Shown piece after piece: positions 30,542 to 42,087 of a stretch of DNA of 64,000 bases. A program made the translations under genes and the position numbers. How positions within the stretch are numbered: position 1 is the stretch's first letter; every line of letters begins with the position of its first letter. Under the pieces are notes generated by a model that did no database searches, was not told the DNA's origin, and saw only the letters and a list, made by a program, of their open reading frames with translations. Origin of the DNA: Xenophilus arseniciresistens (GTDB lineage Bacteria > Pseudomonadota > Gammaproteobacteria > Burkholderiales > Burkholderiaceae_C); the NCBI RefSeq assembly GCF_028023875.1, contig NZ_JAQIPB010000002.1, positions 62,001-126,000 of the forward strand, read 5' to 3'.

Positions 30542-31676
30542 GCACCCACCCTGCTTCGCACCAGTCGCCCACCAGGGCCTGCGCATCGGCACTGGCCCGC
30601 GCGAACTCGGCCGCGCTGAGCACGCGCCGGTCGGCCAGGCGCCGCATCAGGGTCGCGTCGCGGCCCGCGGCGCGGTAGCTTTCGCCGTTGATGAACACAT
30701 GGCGCTCGTCGTAGAGCATGCGGGTGCGCCGATCCAGGCGCAGGCCCTGGCCCGGCCGCGGCGCCTCGCCCTCGTCGAACCACACGTTGAGCTTGGGTTC
30801 GGTCAGCGATTCACCCAACGCGCAGTCGATGGTGTCGTCTGCCGACAGCGCGGCGCGCACGGCCTCGCGCGCGAAGCCCTGCAGCGCGGCGGGGATGCTG
30901 GCGGGCGCCGTCACGGGCAGTTGCGCGGCATCGCCATAGCGGCGCCCGCTCGCGCCTGCGTTGCGGGGTTCATCGTCGTCCTCGCCGGCTTCGGCGATGC
31001 GCGTGATCAGGTCCAGCGCCAGCTCCTGCGCAGCCGGCGAACGCAGGCCGATGGAATAGGTCATGCAGTCGCCGCCCACGGCCACGCCGTCATGGGCATA
31101 GCGCGGCGGCAGGTAGAGCATGTCGCCGGGCTCCAGCACCCAGCTCTGTTCGGGTTCGAAGTTCTCCAACACCTTCAGCGGCAGGCCTTCGCGCAGCGTG
31201 AGGTCCTTCTGCCGTCCGATGCGCCATTCGCGCCGGCCGCTGGCCTGCAGCAGGAACACGTCGTAGCTGTCGAAATGCGGGCCCACGCCGCCGCCGTCGC
31301 TCGCGTAGCTGATCATGAGGTCGTCCAGCCGCGCATCGGGCAGGAAGCGGAAGGCCTGCATCAACTGGTGCGCGGCCTCGTCATGCAGGTCCACACCCTG
31401 CACCAGCAACGTCCAGGCGCGGCGTGACAGCGGCGGCAGCGCGCGCCGCTGCACCGGGCCGTGGCGCAGGCTCCAGCCCTTTGCGGGGTCGTGCGTGATC
31501 AGGCGGCTTTCCACGTCGTCGCGCGCGGCCAGGTCGAACAGCGCAGGGCGCGAAACAGGTGCCGAGAAGCCGGGGATGGCCTGGCGCACCAGCAGCGGTT
31601 TTTTCTGCCAATGGCGGCGCATGAACTGCGCCGGGCTCAAGCCGCCCAGCAGCGGCAAGGGTGAATCAATGTCCAT
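30531..31676 (-). CDS. Cupin-fold 2-oxoglutarate oxygenase, RoxA/YcfD-like ribosomal protein hydroxylase
   Basis: YcfD/RoxA hydroxylates an arginine of ribosomal protein uL16. The 381-residue product has the JmjC-like iron site H-x-D in GPHFDSYDVFLLQASG and the distal His in YLPPRYAHDGVAVG. The N-terminal WQKKPLLVRQA and the C-terminal winged-helix region fit the family. The start at 31676 (MDIDSPLPLLGG) lies 16 bases from the start of the divergent FKBP gene. A start six codons upstream (MGENSPMDI) would overlap it. Assignment to this family is strong; the exact substrate is by homology. Confidence 0.87.
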   Translation of the reverse strand: MDIDSPLPLLGGLSPAQFMRRHWQKKPLLVRQAIPGFSAPVSRPALFDLAARDDVESRLITHDPAKGWSLRHGPVQRRALPPLSRRAWTLLVQGVDLHDEAAHQLMQAFRFLPDARLDDLMISYASDGGGVGPHFDSYDVFLLQASGRREWRIGRQKDLTLREGLPLKVLENFEPEQSWVLEPGDMLYLPPRYAHDGVAVGGDCMTYSIGLRSPAAQELALDLITRIAEAGEDDDEPRNAGASGRRYGDAAQLPVTAPASIPAALQGFAREAVRAALSADDTIDCALGESLTEPKLNVWFDEGEAPRPGQGLRLDRRTRMLYDERHVFINGESYRAAGRDATLMRRLADRRVLSAAEFARASADAQALVGDWCEAGWVHAD

Positions 31677-31695
31677 GGGAGAATTCTCCCCCATG
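31674..31695. promoter_or_regulatory. Shared palindrome at divergent start codons
   Basis: GGGAGAATTCTCCC (31677-31690) is a perfect 14-base palindrome lying between two start codons facing away from each other (31676 on minus, 31693 on plus). Each strand offers GGGAG as ribosome-binding sequence to its own gene. No promoter can fit between the starts. Confidence 0.7.
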
Positions 31696-32217
31696 GATAT
31701 CACTCCCCAATGCGTGGTCGGCCTGACCTGGACCCTGAAAGACACCCTGGGCGACGAGCTGGATGTGCTCGACGACCCGGTGGAATTCCTGGTCGGCGGC
31801 AACGACCTGCTGCAGGCCATCGAAGAGGCGCTGCAGGGCCACGGCGTGGGCGCGCGCGTACAGCTTCACCTGGAGCCCGAGCAGGCTTTTGGCGATTTCG
31901 ACGACCAGTTGCTCTTCCTCGAGCCGCGCTCGCTCTTTCCCAACGAAGTCGTCGAAGGCATGACCTTCGAAGGTTCGGCACTGCCCGCGGGCGTCAGCGC
32001 GGACATCCCGAAGGACGCGATCTACACCGTGGCCGAGATCTACCCCGACCACCTCGTGCTCGATGGCAACCACCCGCTGGCCGGCATTGCGCTGCGCATC
32101 GACCTCACGGTGCGGTCGGTGCGCGAAGCCACCGAAGAGGAAATCGGCCGCGGCACGACGGGCACGGGCTTCTTCCGCTTTGAGCCGATGGCACCCGGCA
32201 GCGACTCCGTCCATTGA
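31693..32217 (+). CDS. FKBP-type peptidyl-prolyl isomerase, SlyD/SlpA-like
   Basis: This folding helper isomerises prolyl bonds in the cytoplasm. The 174-residue product starts MDITPQCVVGLTWTLKDTLG. It has LVGGNDLLQAIEEALQGHGVG, the insert-in-flap domain, and LDGNHPLAGIALRIDLTV, which corresponds to the VDGNHxLAG hallmark of SlyD-type FKBPs. It lacks the His-rich metal-binding tail of E. coli SlyD, so it is nearer SlpA or tail-less SlyD. The start could also be upstream at MSMGEFSPMDI (31666). Confidence 0.9.
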   Translation: MDITPQCVVGLTWTLKDTLGDELDVLDDPVEFLVGGNDLLQAIEEALQGHGVGARVQLHLEPEQAFGDFDDQLLFLEPRSLFPNEVVEGMTFEGSALPAGVSADIPKDAIYTVAEIYPDHLVLDGNHPLAGIALRIDLTVRSVREATEEEIGRGTTGTGFFRFEPMAPGSDSVH

Positions 32218-32237
32218 AGCAGCCCTGAGGCTGCTTC
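32216..32237. terminator. Hairpin at the FKBP gene end
   Basis: GAAGCAGCC-ctga-GGCTGCTTC is a perfect nine-base stem with a tetraloop. It begins inside the FKBP stop codon and lies just before the stop of the convergent lipoprotein gene. Confidence 0.6.
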
Positions 32238-32250
32238 GCGGCCTGCCGCC

Positions 32251-32796
32251 TCAGTACCTCGAGATCTGGCCGTTGTCGATGCGCACGCGGTCGCCGACCT
32301 GCAGGTCACCGGGGTGCGGCACGTCGAACACGCGCCATTCGCCGCGGTCGGTCTGGATCGAGATGCGGTAGCTCTCGTGGGCACGCGGGCCGTTGTTCTG
32401 CGCTTCGATGGCGTTGCCCAGCAAGGCACCGCCCACCAGGCCCAGCGCGGTGGCCGCCGCCCGGCCCGAGCCCTGGCCGAACTGGTTGCCGACCACGCCG
32501 CCGATCAGGCCACCCGCCACCGCACCGCCACCCGAAGTGCCATAGCCCGGGCGCTCGGAGCGCATGACGTCGATGTTGGCCACGTGGCCGTATTCGAGCG
32601 TGCCATAGGGCGCCACCTGGGCCGGATAGGCTGGATAGGTGCGCGGCGCAGGTTGGTAGGGGTAGCTGCTCTGGTGATAGACCGGCGGCGCCACCACGCA
32701 GGCGCTCAGGGCCGCCACCGCCGTGAGGGCAGCGCCCAGGCGCAGCCAGCGGCGGGCGCGAGGGGAGGACGAAATGAATGCGGGCAATGTGGGCAT
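32251..32796 (-). CDS. Glycine-zipper outer-membrane lipoprotein (SlyB-like)
   Basis: The 181-residue product starts MPTLPAFISSSPRARRWLRL, with a signal ending in lipobox LSAC. A Tyr/Pro-rich stretch follows, then the glycine-zipper two-helix hairpin AVAGGLIGGVVGNQFGQGSG with ATALGLVGGALLGNAIE. The C-terminal domain, YRISIQTDRGEWRVFDVPHP, ending in DLQVGDRVRIDNG, resembles the SlyB/Pcp C terminus. It probably stabilises the outer membrane. It converges on the FKBP gene. Confidence 0.85.
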   Translation of the reverse strand: MPTLPAFISSSPRARRWLRLGAALTAVAALSACVVAPPVYHQSSYPYQPAPRTYPAYPAQVAPYGTLEYGHVANIDVMRSERPGYGTSGGGAVAGGLIGGVVGNQFGQGSGRAAATALGLVGGALLGNAIEAQNNGPRAHESYRISIQTDRGEWRVFDVPHPGDLQVGDRVRIDNGQISRY

Positions 32797-32947
32797 GTGG
32801 CGCCTCCTTCCTGTTTCTGCGGCACTGGGCGATTGCCAGGCCTTTGTGCGCTCCAACGCGCCAGCACGCGCCGCGGATGACCCCGGCGGCGCGCCCTGGT
32901 GCGCGAAGCGGTTGGAGCCTTCGCGGCCCGCCAGGTTCCCGCCCGGA

Positions 32948-33397
32948 TCAGGCCGTGCCCGTGGACCCGTAGCCGCCCGCGCCGCGTTCGCTGGCTTGCG
33001 CGAAGCTGTCCACGAGGTTGAACTGCGCCTGCACCACCGGCACCACCACCAGCTGCGCCAGGCGCTCCATGGGCTGGAGCACGAATTCGGTCTGGCTCCG
33101 GTTCCAGGCGCTGACCTTGAGCTCGCCCTGGTAGTCGCTGTCGATCAGGCCCACCAGGTTGCCCAGCACGATGCCGTGCTTGTGGCCCAGCCCCGAGCGC
33201 GGCAGGATCAGCGCCGCGTAGCCCGCATCGGCCAGATGGATGGCGATGCCCGTGCCGATCAGCTGGCAGGCACCCGGCGCCAGGGTCAGGGGCGCATCCA
33301 GGCAGGCGCGCAGGTCCAGGCCGGCGCTGCCGGGCGTGGCGTAGCGGGGCAACTCGTCTTTCATGCGTGCATCCAGCACGCGCACATCGATCTTCAT
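32948..33397 (-). CDS. dut: dUTP pyrophosphatase
   Basis: This enzyme hydrolyses dUTP to dUMP, supplying dTMP synthesis and keeping uracil out of DNA. The 149-residue product shows the conserved trimeric dUTPase motifs in order: [55 protein letters not shown] and the C-terminal [11 protein letters not shown] arm. The ATG at 33397 gives the standard start MKIDVRVLD. It follows coaBC by 96 bases in the same direction; coaBC-dut is a common order. Confidence 0.97.
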   Translation of the reverse strand: MKIDVRVLDARMKDELPRYATPGSAGLDLRACLDAPLTLAPGACQLIGTGIAIHLADAGYAALILPRSGLGHKHGIVLGNLVGLIDSDYQGELKVSAWNRSQTEFVLQPMERLAQLVVVPVVQAQFNLVDSFAQASERGAGGYGSTGTA

Positions 33398-33493
33398 GAA
33401 GGTTCCTTGCGCAGCGGCAGCAGAAGGAAAGGGGCCGCGCGCGATGGTTTGTTTGAAAGGAAACGCAGGCGCTGAAAAAGCGTGCCCGTCGGC

Positions 33494-34729
33494 TCAGACG
33501 CCTGCAGCGTGTGGCGCACGCTGCAGCCGCGCGGCGATCTCGGCCACCAGCTCGCGCGCCAGTTGCAGCTTGGGCGCGCGCGGCAGTTCGCGCACGCCCT
33601 GGGCATCCACCAGCAGCAGTGCGTTGTCGTCCTGCCCGAAGGTGAGCGGGCCGATGTTGCCCACCAGCAGCGGAATGCCCTTGCGCGCGCGCTTGGCCTT
33701 GGCATGCTCGGCCAGGTTCTCGCTCTCTGCGGCAAAGCCGACGCAGAACAGCGCCCCGCTGCGCGCGCGCTCGCCCTGGGCCACGGTGGCCAGGATGTCC
33801 GGGTTCTCGACGAAGTGCAGCACCGGCGTGGCACCGCTGCCGTCCTTCTTGATCTTGTGTTCGGCCTGGCTGGCCGGGCGCCAGTCGGCCACGGCCGCGG
33901 TGGCCACAAAGACCGAAGCCTGCTGCACCGCCGCCTGCGTGGCCTGCAGCATCTGCTGCGCCGATTTCACGTCGATGCGCTGCACGCCGCGCGGCGTGGC
34001 CAGATGCACCGGCCCGGCCACCAGCGTGACCTCGGCCCCGGCTTCGCGCGCGGCGCGCGCAATGGCAAAGCCCATCTTGCCGGAGGAATGGTTGGTGATG
34101 CCGCGGATCGGATCCAGCGCCTCGAAGGTGGGGCCGGCCGTGACCACCACATGCCGCCCCGCCAGCACCTTGGGCTGGAAGTGGGCCACGATCTCCTCGA
34201 GCAGCTCGGCAGCCTCCAGCATGCGACCGTCGCCGTGCTCGCCGCAGGCCTGCCATCCCTGCCCCACGCCGAGCACGCGCGCGCCGTCGGCATCGATCTG
34301 GCGCAGGTTGCGCTGCGTGGCGGGGTGCGCCCACATCTCGCGGTTCATGGCCGGCGCCACCAGCAGGCCCACGCGCTGCGCGGGGCGCGCCAGGCACATC
34401 AGGCTCAGCAGCTCGTCGGAGCGGCCCTGCGCCAGTCGGGCGATGAAGTCGGCGCTGGCCGGCGCCAGCACGATCACGTCGGCCTCGCGGCCCAGGTCGA
34501 TGTGCGGCATGTTGTTGGGCTGGCGCGCATCCCATTGCGACTGGAACACCGGCCGGCCCGACAGTGCCTGCATGGTGACGGGCGTGATGAACTGCGCCGC
34601 CGCCTCGGTCATGACCACCTGCACCGTGGCGCCGGCCTTGACCAGCAGCCGGCACAGCTCGGCCGACTTGAAACAGGCCACGCCTCCCGTGAGCCCCAGA
34701 ACGATGTGCTTGCCTGCGAGATCTTGCAT
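33494..34729 (-). CDS. coaBC: Bifunctional phosphopantothenoylcysteine decarboxylase/phosphopantothenate-cysteine ligase
   Basis: CoaBC catalyses two steps of coenzyme A synthesis. The 411-residue product has the flavin-dependent decarboxylase domain at the N terminus. It begins AGKHIVLGLTGGVACFKSAE and carries the active-site His in NNMPHIDLG and the LLVAPAMNREMW motif. The ligase domain follows, with VVTAGPTFEALDPIRGITN, then NHSSGKMGFAIA and VATAAVADWRP. The ATG at 34729 is chosen over an upstream extension. It is divergent from pyrG. Confidence 0.96.
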   Translation of the reverse strand: MQDLAGKHIVLGLTGGVACFKSAELCRLLVKAGATVQVVMTEAAAQFITPVTMQALSGRPVFQSQWDARQPNNMPHIDLGREADVIVLAPASADFIARLAQGRSDELLSLMCLARPAQRVGLLVAPAMNREMWAHPATQRNLRQIDADGARVLGVGQGWQACGEHGDGRMLEAAELLEEIVAHFQPKVLAGRHVVVTAGPTFEALDPIRGITNHSSGKMGFAIARAAREAGAEVTLVAGPVHLATPRGVQRIDVKSAQQMLQATQAAVQQASVFVATAAVADWRPASQAEHKIKKDGSGATPVLHFVENPDILATVAQGERARSGALFCVGFAAESENLAEHAKAKRARKGIPLLVGNIGPLTFGQDDNALLLVDAQGVRELPRAPKLQLARELVAEIAARLQRAPHAAGV

Positions 34730-34841
34730 GGCGCGCACTGTAGCAGCGGGGCGGCGGGCGCCAGGGCACCCTTGGCAGGCACCGCCGTGCACGCAGGCGG
34801 GACATGCACCGCCACGGCGCAGAACGCACGAGGGCCACACC

Positions 34842-34847
34842 TATAAT
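34842..34847 (+). promoter_or_regulatory. pyrG -10 element
   Basis: A perfect TATAAT lies 41 bases upstream of the pyrG ATG, in the 159-base divergent spacer with coaBC. No good -35 is visible at the usual distance. Confidence 0.55.
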
Positions 34848-34885
34848 CTGCATTTCCCACTGCCGAACCTGCGCGTTCGCACTAG

Positions 34886-36565
<1,680 letters not shown>

Positions 36566-36605
36566 ACCCGGTCCACCCAACCCTGCATCCCACGAGCAGC
36601 GCAAG

Positions 36606-37463
36606 ATGAAACTGTGTGGTTTCGAGGTGGGCCTGGCCCATCCCTTCTTCCTCATCGCCGGCCCCTGCGTGGTCGAATCCGAACAACTGCAGCTGGACAC
36701 GGCCGGCCAGTTGAAGGAAATCACCTCGGCGCTGGGCATTCCCTTCATCTTCAAGAGCAGTTTCGACAAGGCCAACCGCTCTTCGGGCACCAGCTTTCGC
36801 GGCCCGGGCCGCGAAAAGGGCCTGGAGATCCTGGCCAAGGTCAAGCGCGAGCTGGGCCTGCCGGTGCTCACCGACGTGCACTCCGAAGAGGACATCACCG
36901 AGGCCGCCAAGGTGGTCGACGTGCTGCAGACGCCCGCCTTCCTGTGCCGCCAGACCGATTTCATCCGTGCCGCCGCCCAGTCGGGCAAGCCGGTGAACAT
37001 CAAGAAGGGGCAGTTCCTGGCACCGCACGACATGAAGAACGTGATCGACAAGGCGCGTGCGGCGGCCCGGGAAGCCGGCCTTCCCGAAGACAGCTTCATG
37101 GCCTGCGAACGCGGCGCCAGCTTCGGCTACAACAACCTCGTCTCGGACATGCGCGGCCTGGCGATCATGCGCGAGACCGGCGCGCCCGTGGTCTTTGACG
37201 CCACGCACTCGGTGCAGTTGCCGGGCGGCCAGGGCACCAGCTCGGGCGGCCAGCGCGAATTCGTGCCCGTGCTCTCGCGCGCGGCCGTGGCCGTGGGCGT
37301 GGCGGGCCTGTTCATGGAAACGCACCCGGATCCGAACAAGGCCCTCTCCGACGGCCCCAACGCCGTGCCGCTCAAGCACATGAAGGCGCTGCTGGAAACG
37401 CTGGTCGAGTTCGATCGCGTGACCAAGAAGAACGGCTTCCTCGAAGACCGCTTCCAGGCCTGA
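36606..37463 (+). CDS. kdsA: 3-deoxy-8-phosphooctulonate synthase (KDO8P synthase)
   Basis: KdsA joins PEP and arabinose 5-phosphate to make KDO 8-phosphate for lipopolysaccharide. The 285-residue product has the family segments [14 protein letters not shown], then [38 protein letters not shown] and [14 protein letters not shown]. It starts [15 protein letters not shown]. The gap to pyrG is 40 bases. Confidence 0.97.
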   Translation: MKLCGFEVGLAHPFFLIAGPCVVESEQLQLDTAGQLKEITSALGIPFIFKSSFDKANRSSGTSFRGPGREKGLEILAKVKRELGLPVLTDVHSEEDITEAAKVVDVLQTPAFLCRQTDFIRAAAQSGKPVNIKKGQFLAPHDMKNVIDKARAAAREAGLPEDSFMACERGASFGYNNLVSDMRGLAIMRETGAPVVFDATHSVQLPGGQGTSSGGQREFVPVLSRAAVAVGVAGLFMETHPDPNKALSDGPNAVPLKHMKALLETLVEFDRVTKKNGFLEDRFQA

Positions 37464-37502
37464 CGCCCGCGTACCCCTCACTTCACGTCCAAACCCAGAC
37501 AC

Positions 37503-37796
37503 ATGCCCAGCGCCTACATCATCGCCAACGTCGAAGTCACGAACCCTGCGCAGTACGAGGAGTACAAGAAATGGTCCTCGGCCGCCATGCAGGTGCACGG
37601 TGCCGAAGTCTGCGTGCGCGGCGGCAAGGTGGAAGTGCTCGAAGGCGACTGGGCGCCGCAGCGGATCGTGGTGCTGAAGTTTCCCAGCGTCGAAGCAGCC
37701 AAGGCCTTCAACGCCTCGGCCGAATACGGCAAGGCGCGCGCGGCGCGCGAGGGCGCTGCCGTCATGCGCATGGTCGTCGTCGAAGGGGCGGGCTGA
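37503..37796 (+). CDS. DUF1330 family protein
   Basis: The 97-residue product starts MPSAYIIANVEVTNPAQYEE and fits the DUF1330 dimeric alpha/beta-barrel family: a short N-terminal strand AYIIANVEV, a central VEVLEGDWAPQRIVVLKFPS with the characteristic W and R, and the AAKAFNASAEYGKARAAR segment. The function of this family is not established. It sits between kdsA and eno in one direction with short gaps. Confidence 0.9.
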   Translation: MPSAYIIANVEVTNPAQYEEYKKWSSAAMQVHGAEVCVRGGKVEVLEGDWAPQRIVVLKFPSVEAAKAFNASAEYGKARAAREGAAVMRMVVVEGAG

Positions 37797-37902
37797 AGCC
37801 CAGCCCGTTCCAGAGCCCCCGGACCCGCAGGTCCACCCTTTTTCAGCCCTGCGGTCACGCGCAGGGAACAAGTTTCAAAAACTGAGCAGAAGGTGAAATT
37901 GA

Positions 37903-39189
<1,287 letters not shown>

Positions 39190-39219
39190 GACGCAAGCCC
39201 CCGCGCTGCTGCTGCCTTC

Positions 39220-39498
39220 ATGAGCTCCCGCGTCATCGTGCCCATCGTGCTGGTCCTGCTGCTGCTGGTGCTGCAGGTCCAGCTGTGGACGGGCCGCGGC
39301 AGCGTGCCGGAGGTGTCGCAGCTGCGCGAGCGGCTTGAAAAGCAGCAGGAGGCCAACGCCAAGGCCCAGACCGGCAACGAGCGCCTGAGCTCGGAGGTGG
39401 CCGACCTGCAGGAAGGCATCGAGATGGTGGAAGAGCGTGCGCGCCAGGAGCTGGGCATGGTCAAGCCCAACGAAATCCTGGTGCAGATCGCCAAGTGA
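39220..39498 (+). CDS. ftsB: Cell division protein FtsB
   Basis: FtsB is a small bitopic divisome protein that forms a complex with FtsL and FtsQ. The 92-residue product has a transmembrane helix VIVPIVLVLLLLVLQVQLWT (residues 4-23). A coiled coil follows with heptads (SQLRERLEKQQEANAKAQ) and the conserved YxxPxE-like region is replaced by ARQELGMVKPNEI near the C terminus. It lies 30 bases after eno, the usual FtsB location. Its stop overlaps the GTG start of the next gene. Confidence 0.95.
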   Translation: MSSRVIVPIVLVLLLLVLQVQLWTGRGSVPEVSQLRERLEKQQEANAKAQTGNERLSSEVADLQEGIEMVEERARQELGMVKPNEILVQIAK

Positions 39499-39992
39499 AG
39501 CCCGCCGCAGCGTTGGCGGCGCCCCTGATTCTGGTGTTGGGCGGGCCGCTGGCCCGCCGCCAGTGGCTCATCGCGCAGTTGCAAGGCCGGCTCCAGGCCC
39601 TGCCCCAACCCCTCCCCACCCCTTCGTTCTGCGATGGCGAAGCCGCATCTGCGCTGGCCCGGCTGAGCCGCGCCGCCCTGGTGCTGCTGTGCGCCGCGCG
39701 CGCCGACGAAGACGCATCGGCGCAGGCCCGGCAAGCCTTCCTGCGCGAGCAACTGCACGCAGCCGGTGCGGCTTATGGCGTGCTGCATGGCGACGATGCG
39801 GCCATCGCGCTGCAGGCCTGGCAGGCACTGCAAAGCGCATTGGGCTTGGCGCAGCAACAGACCGGTGACGCACAGCCCACCGCGGAAGCCCGCAGCCTCG
39901 CCAACTGGCGCAGCAACTGCGAGAAGTGTTCGGACCCTGTCTGCGAACACCGGCTCTTCTCCGACCTCGTGGGCCAGCGCGCGCAGGCATGA
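39495..39992 (+). CDS. Unknown protein coupled to ftsB, possible C-terminal zinc knuckle
   Basis: The 165-residue product starts at GTG 39495, which overlaps the ftsB stop (GTGA), so it is probably co-translated. It is Ala/Leu-rich, with LILVLGGPLARRQWLIAQLQ near the N terminus, and has no clear signal peptide. Near the C terminus C142-x2-C145-x4-C150-x-H152 (in NCEKCSDPVCEHRLF) looks like a small metal-binding knuckle. I do not recognise the family and infer no function beyond co-expression with ftsB. Confidence 0.7.
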   Translation: MKPAAALAAPLILVLGGPLARRQWLIAQLQGRLQALPQPLPTPSFCDGEAASALARLSRAALVLLCAARADEDASAQARQAFLREQLHAAGAAYGVLHGDDAAIALQAWQALQSALGLAQQQTGDAQPTAEARSLANWRSNCEKCSDPVCEHRLFSDLVGQRAQA

Positions 39993-40028
39993 TGCGGCCA
40001 GGGCCGCAGCCCGGCCCTGCCGCCGCCC

Positions 40029-41038
40029 ATGCCTGCTCGCACGCATCGCCTACCGCCCGCCCCCGCTCTGCTCGCCGCGATCTGCCTGGCGCTGCTGGCG
40101 CCGGCATGGCCCGGCAGCGCACGCGCCCAGTTGGCCGTGCAGCTTCGCAACTGAGCACGCCCACCACCTGCGCCGAGGAAGACAACGTCTCCATCGCGCT
40201 CAGCGCCGTGGGCATCCGGCAGCTGCGCGTGGAGGCCCTGCAGCCACCCTACATCGCTGCGGTTGAACGAGACGGCAGCGCACCCGATTTCTCGGGCTGC
40301 GACTTCGACGGCGCCAGCCATCTGACCGACCCCCGTCACGACTTCGAGCCGCGCGTGCGCATGCTGCACCAGGACCGCGACTGGCGCCTCGTGGGTCGCG
40401 TGCTGCCGCAGTTCTGGCGCCCGCAGCAGGTGCCCGTGCAGGTGGGCAGGCTGCACGATCGCGGCTTCCATCTGCTCCAGCTCCTGCGCCGCATCGACGG
40501 CCAGTTCCGCGAGGTGCTGGTGCTGTATCCGGCCGACGGCTACTGGCGCCTCAAGCCGCTGCCGCTGGCCCACCTGGGCGACGGGGTGTATGGCTCATCG
40601 CTGCTGCTGGGGCCGGTGACGCAGGCCGGCCGGCCGGTGGTCGAGATCTCGCACGTCCACATCGAGCCGCGGCCCATGCGCTTTCACCTGCGCTTTGCCC
40701 AGGGCGGCAGCGCGGTGCTGCGCGTGGTGGAAGCCAGCCGTGCACGCACGGCCGTCGACCTGCGCCTGAACCCGGCCGTGCCGCACACGCAGCCCTTTGC
40801 CATGCTGCGCTCCATGCATGTGGCGCCCGACAACGCCGATGTGAGCGAAGTGCGATGGCGCGACGCAGCCCGGGCGGGCCGCCATGCCCCGGAGCAGGTG
40901 ATGCCGCTGTCGCAGTTGAACACGCTGCAGGTGCGCTCGGTGGTGTTCGGCCGCAGCCAGCCTTCGCGCCACAACACCAGTGCGCCCGACATCCGGCTCA
41001 GCGGCTTCGCGGGCGGCCCGGCCCGGCCCGCGCGCTGA
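40029..41038 (+). pseudogene. Secreted-protein gene split by an apparent 1-base frameshift
   Basis: ATG 40029 opens a good signal peptide (MPARTHRLPPAPALLAAICL, then ALLAPAWPGSARA, cleavage before QLAVQL). That frame hits TGA at 40152-40154. The mature-like sequence continues in another frame, from about 40152 (LSTPTTCAEEDNVSIALS) to the stop at 41036-41038, about 295 further residues. One inserted base near 40143-40152 would join signal and body. The body has no membrane span; it contains DWRLVGRVLPQFWRPQQVPV and HVHIEPRPMRFHLRF. Either a real recent mutation or a sequence error would explain it. Function unknown. Confidence 0.75.
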
Positions 41039-41057
41039 AGGCTGCGCCGGTCGCGGC

Positions 41058-42044
41058 TTACTGGACCACCTGCGAGCCCGGCATCTGCTCGCCGGGCTCG
41101 GTGAAGATCTGGGCCGTGTCCACGGGATCGAAGCGGTACTGCTGGCCGCAGAAGTCGCATCCCACCTCGATCTGGCCGCGCTCGTCGAGGATGCTCTGGG
41201 CCTCGGCCTGGCCCAGGGTGCGCAGCATGTTGCTCACGCGCTCGCGGCTGCAGGTGCAGGAAAAGCGCGGCGCCAGCAGCCCGGCGCGGGGCTCGAAGCG
41301 CAGCAGCTTCTCTTCCCAGAACAGGCGGCGCAGGATGGTTTCCACGTCCAGCGTCAGCAGCTCCTCGCGCGTCAGGCTGGCGGCCAGCACCGCGATGCGG
41401 TTGTAGTCTTCGTTCAGCCCGATGTGGTCTTCTTCGGCGCGCTGCGAGCTGCCTGCGATGTTCGCCTGCCCGGCCAGCGGCAGGCGCTGGATCAGCAGGC
41501 CCGCCGCGACCTGGCTGTCGGCCGCCAGCACCAGCGTGGTGTCCAACTGCTCGCTTTGCAGCATGTAGTGCTGCAGCACGTCGCTGAGCTTGTGCAGCTT
41601 CTCGCCCTGGTCGCCGAACAGCGGCACCACGCCCTGGTAGGGCTGCTGGCCCGGCAGGCGCTCCTTCGGGTCCAGCGTGATGGCGCAGCGGCCCTTGTTG
41701 CCCACGTTGACCAGCTCGGGCAGGTGCGCGTCGGCCTCCACCTCGCCCTGCACGCTGGCGGTGCAGCGCAGCCCCAGGTCGGGCTGGGCCTCGGCCACGG
41801 CCAGCTTGACGGGGCCGTCACCGAAGATCTGCAGGATCAAAGAGCCCTTGAACTTGATGTTGGACTGCATCAGCGCGGCAGCGGCCGTCATCTCGCCCAG
41901 CAGCTCGGCCACCGGCGCAGGGTAGGCACCGGTCTGCGTGTTGCCGGCGCGGCGGGCCAGGATTTCCTGCCAGGCGCTGTCCAGCCGGACGATCATGCCG
42001 CGCACGGGCAGGCCGTCGAAAAGAAAGGTATGCAATTCGCTCAA
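41058..42044 (-). CDS. hslO: Hsp33 redox-regulated chaperone
   Basis: Hsp33 is a holdase switched on by oxidation and unfolding. The 328-residue product starts SELHTFLFDGLPVRGMIVRL after the initiator. It has GDGPVKLAVAEAQ and the C-terminal redox zinc switch CxC (FSCTCSRERV) plus CxxC (VGCDFCGQQY). No ATG fits; the TTG at 42044, with AGGAAAG upstream, is the best start. It fits the other oxidative-stress functions in the window, though it is far from ahpCF. Confidence 0.94.
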   Translation of the reverse strand: MSELHTFLFDGLPVRGMIVRLDSAWQEILARRAGNTQTGAYPAPVAELLGEMTAAAALMQSNIKFKGSLILQIFGDGPVKLAVAEAQPDLGLRCTASVQGEVEADAHLPELVNVGNKGRCAITLDPKERLPGQQPYQGVVPLFGDQGEKLHKLSDVLQHYMLQSEQLDTTLVLAADSQVAAGLLIQRLPLAGQANIAGSSQRAEEDHIGLNEDYNRIAVLAASLTREELLTLDVETILRRLFWEEKLLRFEPRAGLLAPRFSCTCSRERVSNMLRTLGQAEAQSILDERGQIEVGCDFCGQQYRFDPVDTAQIFTEPGEQMPGSQVVQ

Positions 42045-42087
42045 GGGGTCTTTCCTGGGATCGCCAGCCACTGCGCGGTGCGCGGGC

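Noticed and set aside
40029-41038. Programmed ribosomal frameshift
   Set aside because: No slippery heptamer, Shine-Dalgarno stimulator or pseudoknot is evident at the frame junction; simple base loss fits better.
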